Shown: piece after piece, positions 1-11,668 of the stretch
Position numbering within the stretch: position 1 is the first letter of the stretch
Layout: every line of letters starts with the position of its first letter
Program-made: the position numbers and the translations under genes
Notes under the pieces: model-generated
What the model saw: the letters and a program-made list of their open reading frames with translations, nothing else
Told to the model about the DNA's origin: nothing
Database searches by the model: none
Assembly: GCA_027625915.1 (NCBI GenBank)
Contig: JANTQA010000026.1
Span: forward strand, 2,666,001 to 2,730,000
Direction of reading: 5' to 3'
DNA from: Anaeramoeba flamelloides
Lineage: Eukaryota; Metamonada; Anaeramoebidae
Length of the DNA: 64,000 nucleotides

Positions 1-1268
1 GATTGTAAAGATAAATATCCATAAATTCTGATTCAAACTTTTTAACCCAGGAAATTCAATTTTTGAAAAAAAAAATCTTTATAAATAAATTCTCAAATAA
101 ATACCAAATTATAACCATTCACTAATTGAAATGTTAAAAAATATTTATTAACTACAATAATCACTAAAAAATAAAAAGTTATCGATATTACTAGAACACG
201 AATGTCTTTAAAATTTTTGGAGATGGCTAGCAGAAAAATTTCTAGGTAAATTTGTTCAAATTTTTTGTTTTTTTTGTACGAAGAAAAGGATACCAAAATT
301 ATACTCTATTTTTTGAGATAAAAAATTTGAACTTTGAACTTTCATTTTAAATATCTTTTTTTATTAGTAGAACTTTAAGTAGCCAATAACATATTTACTT
401 ATGGTTTGTTGTTAACTTTTTTGAATCGGTTCATCTTTAGGCCTCCAAAACAAAAAAATACAAAATTATTTATTTTGAAACAAGGATTAATCTCAATGAC
501 TTCATTTTTTTTACAACAGTATAAACTCTTTTTTTGTTTTCAGAAATAGACAGATCTACATAGTTTTCACACAATTACTTGAGTATTCTAAAAAAACCCA
601 TTTTAGGATTATTCGAATTTTATTCCCAGTGGCTATTACTTATATACCCACAGCACGAATTATGAAATCAAAAGAATGGTGAGTTAATAGATTTTGTTAA
701 AATGTAAAATTTAAGTTGTTTTTGAGGAATGCAAAAAAAATTTACTTTCCAAATCCAAAATTTTTCACTCAAAAGTTTCGACTTCCAAAATGATATTGGG
801 AAAATGTCACTCCACTTTATATTGAAGTATGTTAGAGTTGGTGGTGAGTGTAGTCACCCATTTGATTAGAAAGTGGAGTCACATACTCCTAATATTAAAA
901 AAAATAGCTTTTTATTTTTGCCTTGCTTTGTTGGGATTTTTCGAAAAGTTTTTGGATCAATAAAACATTTTGTTCAAAATCTTAAATTGCTAATAATTGC
1001 AATATTTTGCCTTTCCCTCAATTTACTATATTTTAAAGGTATTAATCTATTTACTGCTTTGTATTTCAATGCTCATAGAGCATACAATTCAGATAGTCCT
1101 TAATGAACTTTAGGTAAATTTATTACAAGGTTCTTAAAAAATTTGGTGACTTATAAAAAGGATTTGATTGAAAATATATGTAATTACAAAACAATTTTCC
1201 TGATATTCACAGTAAAATACCATGTCCAGTTATTATTTTCATGTAAGGTGTTTTTTTTTACTTCTATG
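1..1268. other. gene-free A+T-rich stretch
   Basis: No gene is recognised here. A short inverted repeat sits at about 804-885: TGTCACTCCACTTT on the left and AAAGTGGAGTCACA on the right, about 80 bp apart end to end, like a tiny foldback element. A plus-strand open frame at 873-1103 has no ATG start and is rich in Phe, Leu and Ile, so it is not called as a gene. Confidence 0.5.
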
Positions 1269-2310
1269 CAGTTTGTTCAATAACAGGTGTTCACTTTTTT
1301 GGTGTGTTGTTGAAAATTATAGTTATTATTTTTTCAAATAACTGTTGTTTTTATTCATAAATGTTTTCAATTTGTCTTTAGCACATGGTTTTTGGTTTTT
1401 ATTTTGTGTTTAATAAAAAATACCGTTCAATTTAACTATACTTTCAAATCAAACAATATTTACAAAAGATCATATTATCAAAGTCTTTTTCTACAACCTT
1501 CAAGACCAATCTCCTCATAAAAGAGATCTAATTCAACCAAATTTATACAAAACAACACCAAAATCCACAATCAACAAACCTATCAATTATTTGAATAAAT
1601 ACAAAAAAAAACAATAAAAAGGTTTAAAAAGAGTTTCTTAAAAACTTTTTTGCTGGTATCTTCATATTAATGAGCAATAAAGATATTAATTTATCATAGT
1701 TTTTTAGAATTGAAATTAAAAAAAAATTCATTTCCATTTCCTTTTTTCATTCAGTCAATCGTCTACAAACCATGTCTTGTGATTGGATGAGTTTATTTAT
1801 ATTTATTTGGTTCTTTTTTTGATGGCTATATAGGATGTGATAAGAATCCTCAGTGAAGAAATATAACATATTGCATCCAAAGTTAATTACAGTATTCTAT
1901 CTGATTAAAATTTGACAAGAACATGCTTAATTGACCAAATTATTTGACAATCAATTCTTTTTCAACAATTTTCATAATGAGAGGAGATTAATTCACTAAA
2001 AAGATCAAATTTCATTGATTATATCAAGAATTTTCAATTTTTCAATCAATTAGAAGAAAAAATTATTCTTTTCCAAAACTTTGAAAAAATTTTTCTTTTA
2101 TTACTTTGAGAATGACAATCTTATTAACAAGACTTACTTCGCTTTTAAAAAAATAATATAACTTTAACATGAATTTTCAACAACAATTAAAAAGAGAAAA
2201 CAATTCCTAAAAGTTTCAAAACAACACTTAAAAACACTTTTGTAAAAAACCACAGTTAAAATCCGAAAAAAAATATTTATTGAAGTCAACACAGGTTATT
2301 GAAACAACTG
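1269..2310 (-). mobile_element. 1.04-kb TIR DNA transposon (family G, copy 1)
   Basis: The element ends in CAGTTGTTTCAATAACC-type inverted termini. The right end, next to TA at 2311-2312, is almost identical for about 100 bp to the left end of the copy at 2413-3439. The left end at 1269 is more diverged. The interior is the reverse complement of the neighbouring copy, so the two lie in opposite orientation. TA flanks and a CAG start fit the Tc1/mariner style, which is inference because no transposase was recognised. Strand is given relative to copy 2. Confidence 0.7.
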
Positions 2311-2412
2311 TACAGGCTTTTGAATTATTATGATAAGAAAAGCAAAAATCAAACTTAAATTCGGGATCAAAATAAGGGTCTGTGGCAAAACCAAACAGGC
2401 AAATGTGGTGTA

Positions 2413-3439
2413 CAGTTGTTTCAATAACCTGTGTTGACTTCAATAAATATTTTTTTTCGGATTTTAACTGTGGTTTTTTACAAAAGTGTTTTTAAGTGTT
2501 GTTTTGAAAATTTTAGGAATTGTTTTCAGTTTCTAATTGTTGTTGAAATAATTAAATTTTCAAGAGTGTATTTATTTTGAAAAGGGAAGTATACACTAAG
2601 AATACTATTTTCATTCTCAAAGTAATAAATGAAATTTTTTTCAAAGATCCTCATAACATTTTTTCTTTTAATAAATTGAAAGATCTTGTTAATAATAAAT
2701 GAAAATTGATCTTATAAGAGATTTAATCTGCTCTCATTATGTAAATGGCTGAAAAAGAATTGATTGTCAAATAATTTGGTCAATTAAGCATGTTCTTGTC
2801 GACTTTTAATCAGAAAAAATATATCTGCTAAATTAACTTTGGATTCAATATGAAATATTTCTTCACTGAGGATTCTTATCTCATCCAATAGAGAGAAAAA
2901 AAGAATCAAATTAAAAAAATTCGTCCAATTACAAGATATGGTTTGAAGACGATTGACTAAATCTAAAAAGGAAATTGAAATGAATTTTTTTTTAATTTCA
3001 ATTTCCAAAAAACTTTGAAAAATTAATATCTCATTATTTACTCATATGGAGATATCAGTAAAATGGTTTTTTCAGAAACTCTTTTTATTGTTTTTTTTTG
3101 TATTTATTAAAATAATTGATAAGTTTGTTGATTGTGGATTTTGGTGTTGTTTTGTATAAATTTGGCTGAATTAGATCTCTTTTATCAGGAGATTGGTCTT
3201 GAAGGTTGAAGAAAAACACAATGATCATATAATCTATTGTATATATTGGTTGATTTGAAAGTATAGTTAATCTTAAATTGTATTTGTTATTAAACAACAA
3301 ATTACAAACATAAAACCACAGTTAAAGAAATAAAGAAAACTCATTAAAAAAAAAAAAAACAATAGTTATTTACAAAAACAACACAAATAATTTTGAAAAA
3401 CACAAACAAAAACGTCAACACGGGTTATTGAAACAACTG
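2413..3439 (+). mobile_element. 1.03-kb TIR DNA transposon (family G, copy 2)
   Basis: The element starts CAGTTGTTTCAATAACCTG after TA (2411-2412) and ends in the reverse complement before TA (3440-3441). It forms a giant palindrome with copy 1 across a 100-bp spacer. Two minus-strand open frames inside (2784-3008 and 3085-3300) lack recognisable domains. The second has a stretch rich in Pro, Asp and Arg (QSPDKRDLIQPNLYKTTPK) and could be a coding relic. Confidence 0.75.
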
Positions 3440-3680
3440 TAATTCAAACACTTTTCTCAAATAGCAAGTATTTCTTTTGGTGTGGTGATAAAATATATTT
3501 ACCAACAAGTGGGTGTTGAAGTTGTTAAACAGTTGTATTTTTTGATTTTTAAAAATGGTTTGCTTTTATTCCTTTTTAGATGACAATTAAAGTAAAAACA
3601 AAAAACAGTTGAAACTAAGGATAACCATTAAACCACTCAAACAAGTGATAAATTAAACAAGAAAGTTGTTGAAATTCATA

Positions 3681-3841
3681 CTGGTATTTGAAGTCTAAAT
3701 GGGAAAATATTTTCAAATCATTTTCCTTATTTATGACAAACAGAGTTTCCCTACAGGGCCAGGTTGTAAATTGGAGTTTTGTTTGAAAAAGGAAATCGTA
3801 AACCAAGTGAAAAAATTTCCCATTTGTAATTCAAATACCAG
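3681..3841. mobile_element. 161-bp foldback MITE (family H, copy 1)
   Basis: TA at 3679-3680 is followed by CTGGTATTTGAAGTCTAAAT, and the element ends with the inverted CAAATACCAG before TA at 3842-3843. A second copy lies at 16796. Open frames over it on both strands are by-products of the inverted repeat. Confidence 0.7.
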
Positions 3842-4089
3842 TAAAGTAAATAAAGTCAATCTTCGACAGTTTGTTTTTGGATTACAACAAACAAACAATT
3901 GGTAATTGTGGATTTTTGTTGTCAAGGAGCTAATTTGAACATTTAACAAAAATTACCAAAATTAATTCCATTTTTTTTTAATTCCCATTTAATTTTTATT
4001 GAAAAATTAGCGCTTTTGCTTTTTTTTTATTTTTTTTTTTTATAAATATAATTTTATTTTTGTTTTATTTATTCGAATTTCTTTGTGAT

Positions 4090-4373
4090 AGATTGGTGAG
4101 AAGATTAAAATAATGTACCGCTTCACATAAGTACTAAAATTATTAGGCTTGCTGAGTACAAATTCGGATGATCACCAGAAATTTAAATTATATTTTTCTT
4201 TTCTTTATTATTTTTTCTTCTTTTTTAACATTTGCTTTTTGTTGGTTATTTGTTTTATAGTTTATTATTTTTAAAATTTTTTTCATTAATTGTGAGATGA
4301 TTTAACTTATACCGCTTCGAGCGTAACGTCTAAAATTTTAGACTTGCCGAGTATACGTCAGTATGATCACAAA
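4090..4373. repeat. two direct copies of an 85-nt hairpin-rich unit
   Basis: Two related units lie about 196 bp apart (about 4092-4175 and 4288-4371). Both share TGAGA-GATT upstream, then ACCGCTTC, a CTAAAAT-palindrome, CTTGC-GAGTA and ATGATCAC. Copy 2 could form three consecutive hairpins: around TTCG, around AAAATTTT, and around GTATACG. The units are visibly richer in G+C than the surroundings. I do not recognise an RNA family. It may be a small structured RNA gene pair, ribozyme-like elements or a transposon end. Confidence 0.5.
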
Positions 4374-4578
4374 AAAATATTTTCTAAATAGAAACTTCTT
4401 ATTTTTGAGATTTTTTTTTTGCATAGAAAAAACTTGAACGAGAACAACGATTTTTTTTCACTTATTTTGTCAGTCTTTTTATTCTTTTTCTCTCTTTTAT
4501 TGTAAAGTCTTTTCGGTCAAAATTTTTTTTTCAAATAGATAAAAATTTTTCTTCTTAATTTTTGAGTTAATAATTCAT

Positions 4579-5278
4579 TATAAACTATTTTCCAGTCAAA
4601 GGGGCCCAGTTGTAATGGTATAATACATGTGTTTAAAGGGTTTGCATAGATATTAGAAGAAAAAATTTATTTTGGAAATTTTCAAAATTGAAATCATTTT
4701 TACACATTTTTGCTTTTTTTTTTTGATTTTTTTTTTAAAACTTCATTCTGTGACAAAAAAATTTTTTTATTGCAAGATCAAAAGTCACTTGGTAAAAATG
4801 TGTTATTCTAAGGTCATTGAAAACCGGTAAAGATTGTTGAGAAAACTTATTGATTTCAATTGCAATTCAATTCGATCTTTGATCTTGATATTTTTTTAAT
4901 AAATGTGAAAAATTTTCACTTCATTTTAATTTTCTTTTTCAAATAGAGACCTCAAATACCAACCTACTTCTTTGGTGACTTGATTTCTAAAAGAAAAGTA
5001 TGAAAAATGAAGTGAAAAATGTTTGATATTTATTATTCAAATACCAGTAGAAGTTCAAAACGAGCATCGTTGTTTTTCTCAATAGGGCCCAAAGAATTTG
5101 AGTTTTTTAATTTTTAAGAAAATTTATTGATTAATTAGTTTTCTTTCAGACATATATCAACAATACTTTGATTTGTATTATTCTGTTTATTTCTTATTTG
5201 TTCTTCAAAGTTCAATTATATAAAATAATTGATATTTGAAAAAAACCTTGGGACCCTTTGACTGAAACAGAGTTTATA
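4579..5278 (+). mobile_element. 700-bp TIR DNA element (family B, copy 1)
   Basis: The termini TATAAACTATTTTCCAGTC and the inverted GACTGAAACAGAGTTTATA bound the element, with CAGTCAAAGG just inside both ends. An internal palindrome around 4910-5030 pairs TTTTCACTTCATTTT with AAAATGAAGTGAAAA. It contains CAAATACCAG-type motifs shared with family H. No transposase is seen. Other copies: 54382-55107 (same orientation), 28309-28844 and about 39700-40106 (reverse). Confidence 0.75.
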
Positions 5279-5519
5279 AACAAAAAAATATATGGTACTA
5301 TTGAATAAATAACCCTTTCAGACTTGGTAAACTTACATTTCAAATTAAAACACTTATTTCTTTTTGAATGTACACTTACACCTTAAGTGATCAAACAAAT
5401 CGAAATTAAACCATAAAAAAATACGATAATGGTTTCTTGAAGGTCTATAGCGATGTAAATAACCATTTTGACAACCTTTAACCAATTACATTTATTTAAG
5501 TTATGTTTTTTTTTTTCAG

Positions 5520-5653
5520 ACTTGGGTATTGGGATAAGATTAGGAAACATATTTATTACTTGGTTAAGATACAAATTGACTTTTTATGTTAGATCTCGAA
5601 TTACTGTAAAGCTTTTAAAATTATTAATTGCTTTTGTTAAAAAAAGTTTGTAA
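5520..5653 (+). other. exon-like piece, unidentified
   Basis: A long T tract ending in TTTTTTCAG immediately precedes an open frame of 44 codons (start DLGIGIRLGN, end FVKKSL) that stops with TAA. The acceptor-like tract and the Gly/Arg/Trp content suggest a terminal exon or gene relic rather than random A+T sequence. No family is recognised and no upstream exon was found; a family B element lies just upstream. Confidence 0.3.
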
Positions 5654-5691
5654 TAATCAACATATTTTCAGTCAATAAAAAGCTTTTCTTC

Positions 5692-6650
5692 TAAAGGGAG
5701 TAACGTCACCCTATATTCGTCTAAAATCAAAGTATGTTGATATTGGGGTTTACTTGATTTTAGTAAGTGCCAGGGTACAATTCACTTTAAAAAAGATCTA
5801 TTATAAATAATATTGAACAAATAAATTATACCATTTTTTAGTAATTTTCACAATTAAAAAAGTTTCATTTGGTAATTTTTTTTTTTTATTCCTTTTCAAA
5901 ATATAAAAATATAAACCCAAAATAAAAGTATTCCAGTATTTATTATTCAGATTTTCGAACATAAAAAAGTGACTATTTTTTATAATTTTTTAATTTCAAA
6001 GATTAACTAAATAATCATCAATATAAAAACCTAAAAACAGATTACAGTAAGTTTCACTTTTAAGGCACAAACTTTCAACGAAATTTAAGGCACAAAAAAA
6101 TCTCAAATTAAGGCACAAAATTCAGATTCTAGAAAAATAAATTGTAAAAAAAATAATTACAAATTTTGTGCCTTAATTTGAGATTTTTATTGTGCCTTAA
6201 ATTTGGTTAAAAGTTTGTGCCTTAAAAGTGAAACTGACTGTACTTTTATTTCCTTTTTATACGATTTAGTTGTATTATCAATATCTTTCAAGGTGTAGAA
6301 ATAATTTTTTAAATTAATAGTGAGTTAATTATTTAATTTTTTTGACAAAAAATCGAATTTTTTATCTATTAATATTCATTTCATGACGAATTGAAGAAAA
6401 TTTTTTTTGCAACTTTATAGGTATGAAAATTGATAATTTCACCATTTAAATTTTTGATAAAATACACAGTTTTTTCTCAAATTATTAGGGTTTTTTTTTT
6501 CTAATACATGTATTATTTTTAATTGATGAGATCAACAAATATTTCTATTTTACAAATCAAATTTTTACGAGACATTTGAACATAGATCAATTAATGTGAT
6601 TAAACCCAATAAAAACTTACTTTGAACTTTGGTTTCTCCTTTGAAGATAC
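5692..6650 (+). mobile_element. TTAA-flanked TIR element (family C, copy 1), with MITE inside
   Basis: The left terminus AAGGGAGTAACGTCACCC continues into TCTAAAATCAAAGTATG, which reappears inverted at the right ends of the copies ending at 10388 and 34873. The right end near 6600-6650 is degenerate. Family A MITE copy 1 (6045-6240) interrupts it. No coding capacity is seen. Confidence 0.65.
6045..6240. mobile_element. 196-bp foldback MITE (family A, copy 1)
   Basis: TA target (6043-6044 and 6241-6242). CAGT-AGTTTCACTTTTAAG runs inwards and returns as its reverse complement, so the element is almost wholly palindromic, with repeated AAGGCACAAA motifs in the arms. The end sequence and TA target resemble Tc1/mariner-derived MITEs (inference). 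It is inserted inside family C copy 1. Confidence 0.85.
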
Positions 6651-6743
6651 TTATCTTTTTATATTCCAATAAAATTAATCTTTGGATATCTTCATAATTC
6701 TTTAATAAAATTTATATGATAAATATTACTTCTTGTTTATATA

Positions 6744-6941
6744 CTGTCAGTTCAACTTTTGAGATACAAACTTTCAATGAAATTTAAGACACATAAAAAA
6801 AAAATAAAATTAAGGCAAATAATTCAAATTCTAGTAAAATAATTTGTATAAAAAAAAAATTCCAAAAAATGTACATGAATTTGAGGTATTTTAGCACCGT
6901 AAATTTTGTTGAAAGTTTGTGTCTTAAAAGTGGAATAGACT
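6744..6941. mobile_element. foldback MITE (family A, copy 2, diverged)
   Basis: It starts CTGTCAGTTCAACTTTTGAG after TA and ends with a diverged GTGTCTTAAAAGTGGAATAG. It has the same arm order as copy 1 but many substitutions, so it is an older copy. Confidence 0.7.
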
Positions 6942-7079
6942 GAACTGTTGTAATTCAATTGCTTTTTTTCTTTTATTTCTACATTCATACCATATTTTAT
7001 ACACGAGTTGAATTTTTACGATGTTTTAAATTAAAAATCATGTGATCGTTACTCCTTGCACTCTTAAAAAAAGAAATTC

Positions 7080-7860
7080 TTAAGTGATTCCCATTTATGA
7101 CAAATAAGTACAAAAATCATGTTTTTTGCTATTGATAGTAAATCATATTAATTATCTAAGGTTCAAATGCCTCTAAAAAACTGATTATTAAAATAGTACT
7201 ATTGTTGATTACATCATTTAAAAATGATACATATATTAGAAAAAAACCAAAAATTTGAGAAAAAAATTGTGTATTTTATCAGAAACTTAAGGGTGAAATC
7301 ATCAATATCCATACCTATAAAGTTGCAAAATATTTTTCTTCATTTTTTCACGGAAATGTTGATTAATTGATAAAAAATTCGATTTTTTGTCAAAAAAAAT
7401 AAATAATTAACTCACAATTAATTTGATATATTATTTCTACACCTTGGAAGATATTGATAATAAAACTAAATTACCTAAAAATAAAACAATTTAAATTTAG
7501 TCCATTGATTTTTATGTTGTTGATTATTGACTTAATCTTTGAATTTAAAAATTAAAAAAAAAAAAAATGTTATCAAAAAAACTAATGTATTACTCCTATA
7601 CAGTCAGTTTCACTTTTAAGGCACAAACTTTCAACAAAATTTAAGGTACAAAAAATCCTTAAATTAAGGCACAAAATTTGGAATTTTTTTTTTACAATTT
7701 ATTTTTACTAGAATTTGAATTTTGTGATTTAATTTGAGATTTTTATTGTGCCTTAAATTTCGTTGAAAGTTTGTGCCTTAAAAGTGAAACTGACTGTAAC
7801 TCCCATTTCAAAATCAAAAAACTAACTTTTTCTTTTTCTTCTTCTTCTTATTCCAATAAA
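7080..7860 (-). mobile_element. TTAA-flanked TIR element (family C, copy 2), with MITE inside
   Basis: TTAA at 7080-7083 starts a reverse-oriented copy. It shares the family order: GGTTCAAATGCCTCTAAAAA, then ATCAATATCCATACC, then TTGATTATTGACTTAATC. MITE copy 3 interrupts it at 7601. The far end is not clear, so the right boundary is approximate. Confidence 0.55.
7601..7796. mobile_element. 196-bp foldback MITE (family A, copy 3)
   Basis: TA at 7599-7600 and 7797-7798 flanks CAGTCAGTTTCACTTTTAAG and its inverse. It is well conserved against copies 1, 5 and 8, which suggests recent activity. Confidence 0.85.
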
Positions 7861-7869
7861 ACATCTAAT

Positions 7870-8773
7870 TCACTACCAAATAGTATACCAAATAAAAATA
7901 AATTTTGAAAATAAACTGTTTTATCTTTTAACTAGATTATAAATTAGGAAAGCGATTTGTTGAAATTTTTTTTGTAAATTTCTCATTTTTATGAAATTAT
8001 TTTGTTTTTTTGATGAAAAAAATTATTGAACAAATAAACTAAAATTAAAAATTCTTCACACATATAAAACAGTTCAAAAAATCATAATAATTTAATTTAA
8101 TTGAAATTGGAGATAATTTTGATTTTTGTAAAATATGAAAATCATTTTTTGATCTTAAAAGTTTTTTTTGTTTTCATATATTTTTTTGAATTACGTAATT
8201 TGTATCCTTGGAACGAAATATTTTTTTTCAAGAACTGATATTAAAGTTAAAGTGAGTTGTTCAAATTAGAAGAACCACATTAAAATTTTTCAATGTTATC
8301 TAACCATTTGATCAATCAATATTCCTATTATAATTTAAACAAATCTACCAATGTATTTTTTTTTGTCCCATCTCCAAATTATTTAACAAACCGATATTTT
8401 TTTAGTACTATTAATTATTTATTTTTTGTTTTGTGAGTATTTTAATTTATAAAAAATGGGTTAAATTCAAGTAGTGAACAATTATAATTTGGGTATTTTT
8501 TGGTTAATTGATTAAATAATTTTTTTTTTTTCACAAATTGAATTTTTAATTGTTAAACATTTTGAATTAAGGTTTAGAACTTTATTTTTTAATAAAAATT
8601 TTTAAATTTGATTATTCATGAATAGAATTTCTATTTGTATAATACACAAGTGAAAATATTAATATTGTAAATAATAGGGATTTTATAAATTTAGACTTAA
8701 ATAAAGAGTTTTATACATTTATCCAAATTTTGGTAATATTTAATGAAAATTCTGATTACCTTTAAAGATAACA
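7870..8773. other. gene-free A+T-rich stretch
   Basis: No gene, structured repeat or motif could be supported here; simple A/T runs only. Confidence 0.6.
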
Positions 8774-8971
8774 CAGTTACTTCAACTTTTAAGGTACAAG
8801 CGTTCAACTAAATTTAAGGCAAAAATAAAAATCTCAAATCAAGGTACAACATTTGGAATAATTTTTTCACAATTTATTTTACTAGAATCGGATTTTTGAA
8901 CTTTAATTTGAGATTTTTATTTGTGACTTAAATTTAGTTGAAAGTTTGTGTCTTAATAGTGGATATGACAG
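8774..8971. mobile_element. foldback MITE (family A, copy 4, diverged)
   Basis: CAGTTACTTCAACTTTTAAG opens the left arm and a diverged inverse ends at 8971 before TA. The AAATTTAAGGCA motif is preserved in the arms. Confidence 0.7.
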
Positions 8972-9181
8972 TAATAAATATCATCAAAATATCGTTTGGT
9001 AAATACCAATTTTGTATTTTGTTAAAAAAGAATTCTTTTTCAAATAAAGTAATTAGTATATACAAAAAGGTTATGTATTGAAAATCACTATGAGCACTAA
9101 CATAAAAAAGGGCATATTGTTTACTATATCCAAAATTTGTATATACAAGTATGAAAATCATTATTTAAGTCTAAATTTATA

Positions 9182-9379
9182 CAGTCAGTTTCGTTTTTAA
9201 AGCACAAACTTTCTACGAAATTTAAGGCACAATAAAAATCTCAAATTAATTAACATGATTTCAAATTCTAGTAAAATAATTTGTGAAAATTAAAATTCTA
9301 AAAAATTGTGCTTTAATTTGAGATTTTTTTGTGCCTTAAATTTCGTTGAAAGTTTGTGCCTTAAATGTGAAACTGACTG
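9182..9379. mobile_element. 198-bp foldback MITE (family A, copy 5)
   Basis: TA at 9180-9181 and 9380-9381. Termini CAGTCAGTTTC and GAAACTGACTG are intact, and the arms are conserved. Confidence 0.85.
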
Positions 9380-9589
9380 TAAAAACTTGATTTTATACAA
9401 CATTCCTACATTACATTTTTGTGTATCTTTCAGAAATCAACATGATAATATTTTTAGTTTATTATGTTTTTTTTGATCGCTTGATGTATACGTCTTCTAT
9501 AACAAAAAAAAAAATTCATTTGATTTTGAAACACTTATTAAACTTTTTAACACATATTATTTTGATAAAAATAAATTTAAACAACAAAT

Positions 9590-10388
9590 GATCAATATCC
9601 ATATTCAGTGTTTAAAATATTACTTTTGTTCTCAGAATGAATTATCATAATAAATAATAGCTTTAAATGTTACGGTGATAAATTTAACAGAAAAGGGTTA
9701 AAAAAAAGTTTTAATTTTCGAAACAACAAGTCAAATTGTTTGAGTTATTTTTAGTTGAATTAAGGAGGATATTTAAGGAAAATAAATCAAAAATTAATAT
9801 CCATTAAAAATATATTCGAAAATTGTCGATTTTTTATTATTTTTTTAGCTTAACTTTAAAAAAAAAAAAAAAATAACTTTATTTATTTTGTCTTGGGATT
9901 TTGATTAGTTGCTAAAAAATTCAGTTTTTTTAATTAATAATAATAATAAACTCAAAGATTATTATGTAAAAATTATTTCCACTTCTTTGAAATATATTGA
10001 TGTTGATAACTAGTAGACAAAAAAAGGAAGTAAAAATAATCAGTCTTTGTGTTTTTATGTTGATAATTATTGAGTAAATCTTTTAAATTAAAAAAATTCA
10101 AAAAATAGTTACTTTTAGAAATACTAAATATGAATTATTAAATACTATCATACTATTATTTTGAGTTTCTATTTTAATGTTTGGCAAAAGAATTAAAAAA
10201 ATAATTTCCAAAATGTAAAGTTTTAATATTGATCATTCAGTTAAAAAATACAAATAATTTAATGTTCAATAATTTTTATAATATAGTTTTATTATAGCCA
10301 TGTGAACCATGTAGCACGTATACCATTTACACCCAATTACAACATACTTTGATTTTAGACGAATCTATTGTGAGGGTAAATCCTTTAG
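9590..10388 (-). mobile_element. TTAA-flanked TIR element (family C, copy 3)
   Basis: The right terminus at 10325-10388 (CCCAATTACAACATACTTTG, then TTTTAGACGAATC) is the inverse of the left end of copy 1. The interior follows the reversed family order. The left limit is uncertain because that half is diverged. It abuts a LINE remnant at 10393. Confidence 0.55.
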
Positions 10389-10392
10389 ACAT

Positions 10393-10680
10393 TTACTAAT
10401 ATTATGAAACAAGTACAAAACCTGGATCATTTAAATTTTACCCTTTATGTGAAGATTTCAATATAAAGAAATATTAGAAAATATTGAACATTTTTTAATG
10501 GTATGTTCTTACTTTATATAAAGACAAATTGATATTTCAAAACAAATTTACAAGAAATAAACCTTAAGGAACTAGTAACTCTTATTTATTTTTTTTTCCC
10601 GAAGGTAATAGAGTAATTATTTACATAAGGATACGATTAAAACCGATATGTAACTTCATTTGCCAACTATAGAGAAAATG
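10393..10680 (+). mobile_element. decayed LINE 3' remnant
   Basis: Translation in two plus-strand frames gives FKFYPLCED, then EILENIEHFLMVCSY, then further weak matches. These follow the order of the C-terminal region of the better-preserved LINE fragment at 62452-62971 (FCPLSLKYE, then EIIENIDHFLLVCPFY). Several stops and at least one frame change separate the pieces, so it is an old, dead copy. Confidence 0.55.
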
Positions 10681-10727
10681 AATAATCATTTTTAAAAGAT
10701 TTCATTTTTAGCCAATTATATTTTCAG

Positions 10728-10867
10728 TCAAAAGATCTGATCCTTTTTTGTTGGGTTTTTGGATCAAATTAGAAAAACTAAAATTTGTAAAAAAAATTAA
10801 TTTTGAAGAAATATCACTTTTAGTAATTTCAGAGAGTCTTTATGAACAAGTAACGTTGTGGCTTTAA
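10728..10867 (+). other. exon-like piece, unidentified
   Basis: TTATATTTTCAG precedes an open frame running KRSDPFLLGFWIKLEKLKF to LYEQVTLWL and a TAA stop (about 46 codons). The layout resembles the piece at 5520 (T-rich tract, CAG, short frame, stop), and the two share a loose hydrophobic pattern. It could be a terminal exon, part of a decayed element or chance. Confidence 0.25.
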
Positions 10868-10869
10868 TA

Positions 10870-11668
10870 TTATTTTAAAAATACATGAAAAATAAATCAA
10901 ATATTAGATCCTTGAAGATCTAAGACAATTTGAACATTTATTTCATTCACAAATATTTATTCAATTTCTTGAAATTTAAAAGACTTACCAATATACCTTT
11001 TCAAATATCTAAGAGTATAAATAAGGAAATTTTTGTATCAAAATCAGGTATTTGATTATATCTAGTATTTTTTTTTATTATTAGAAATATGCATTTGAAT
11101 AATTTATTTCACAATCTTTAAATAATTGAGAAATAATTGTAAAGGTTATTTGATACATTTAATCAGTGGGTTGTTAATGACTTACTGAAATAATTAAGAT
11201 TGGGTGATTAATTATTGATTATAAATAATCAAATTAAAAAGTATTACTCTAGTTAATAAGTTGAATTTTCCAGGTTTTAAAAAAGTATTTAGGGAGACTT
11301 TTCAATTCAATTTTTTGGTTCTTTTTCTCGCATATTTTCATTCAATCCCGAGAAAAAAATTGATTTGGTCTGTTCTTTGAATCAAAAAATTATATTTTAT
11401 ACAAGTTTAAAATAATTATTATATTTTTTTTTTGAGATTAAGTAGATTTTTTAAACTTATTTAATTTAGAACTTAGTTGTTTCATTTTAAAAATGTATTT
11501 TTGTACACTTCTTTTACAGGCAATAAGATTTCATCTTCTTTCAAAGAAAATAATTTTTTTTTGAATAATTCAGAAATATGTTGGATTTTGAACTTTTTCA
11601 TAATGAGAAAAATGGATCAGACTTTTTGAAAAACAATAATTCATTTCGGAAAAATTGTATTAAAAGTA
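10870..11668. other. gene-free A+T-rich stretch
   Basis: No gene or repeat is recognised between the LINE remnant and the long-inverted-repeat element. Confidence 0.5.

Noticed and set aside
1269-3439. The paired 1-kb repeats read as the two LTRs of a retroelement
   Set aside because: They are inverted, not direct, each has its own inverted termini, and only about 100 bp separates them.
4092-4175. Similarity of the first duplicated unit to U6 snRNA (GAGAAGATTA)
   Set aside because: Only ten bases match, the second unit does not keep them, and the ACAGAGA and catalytic-triad context is missing.
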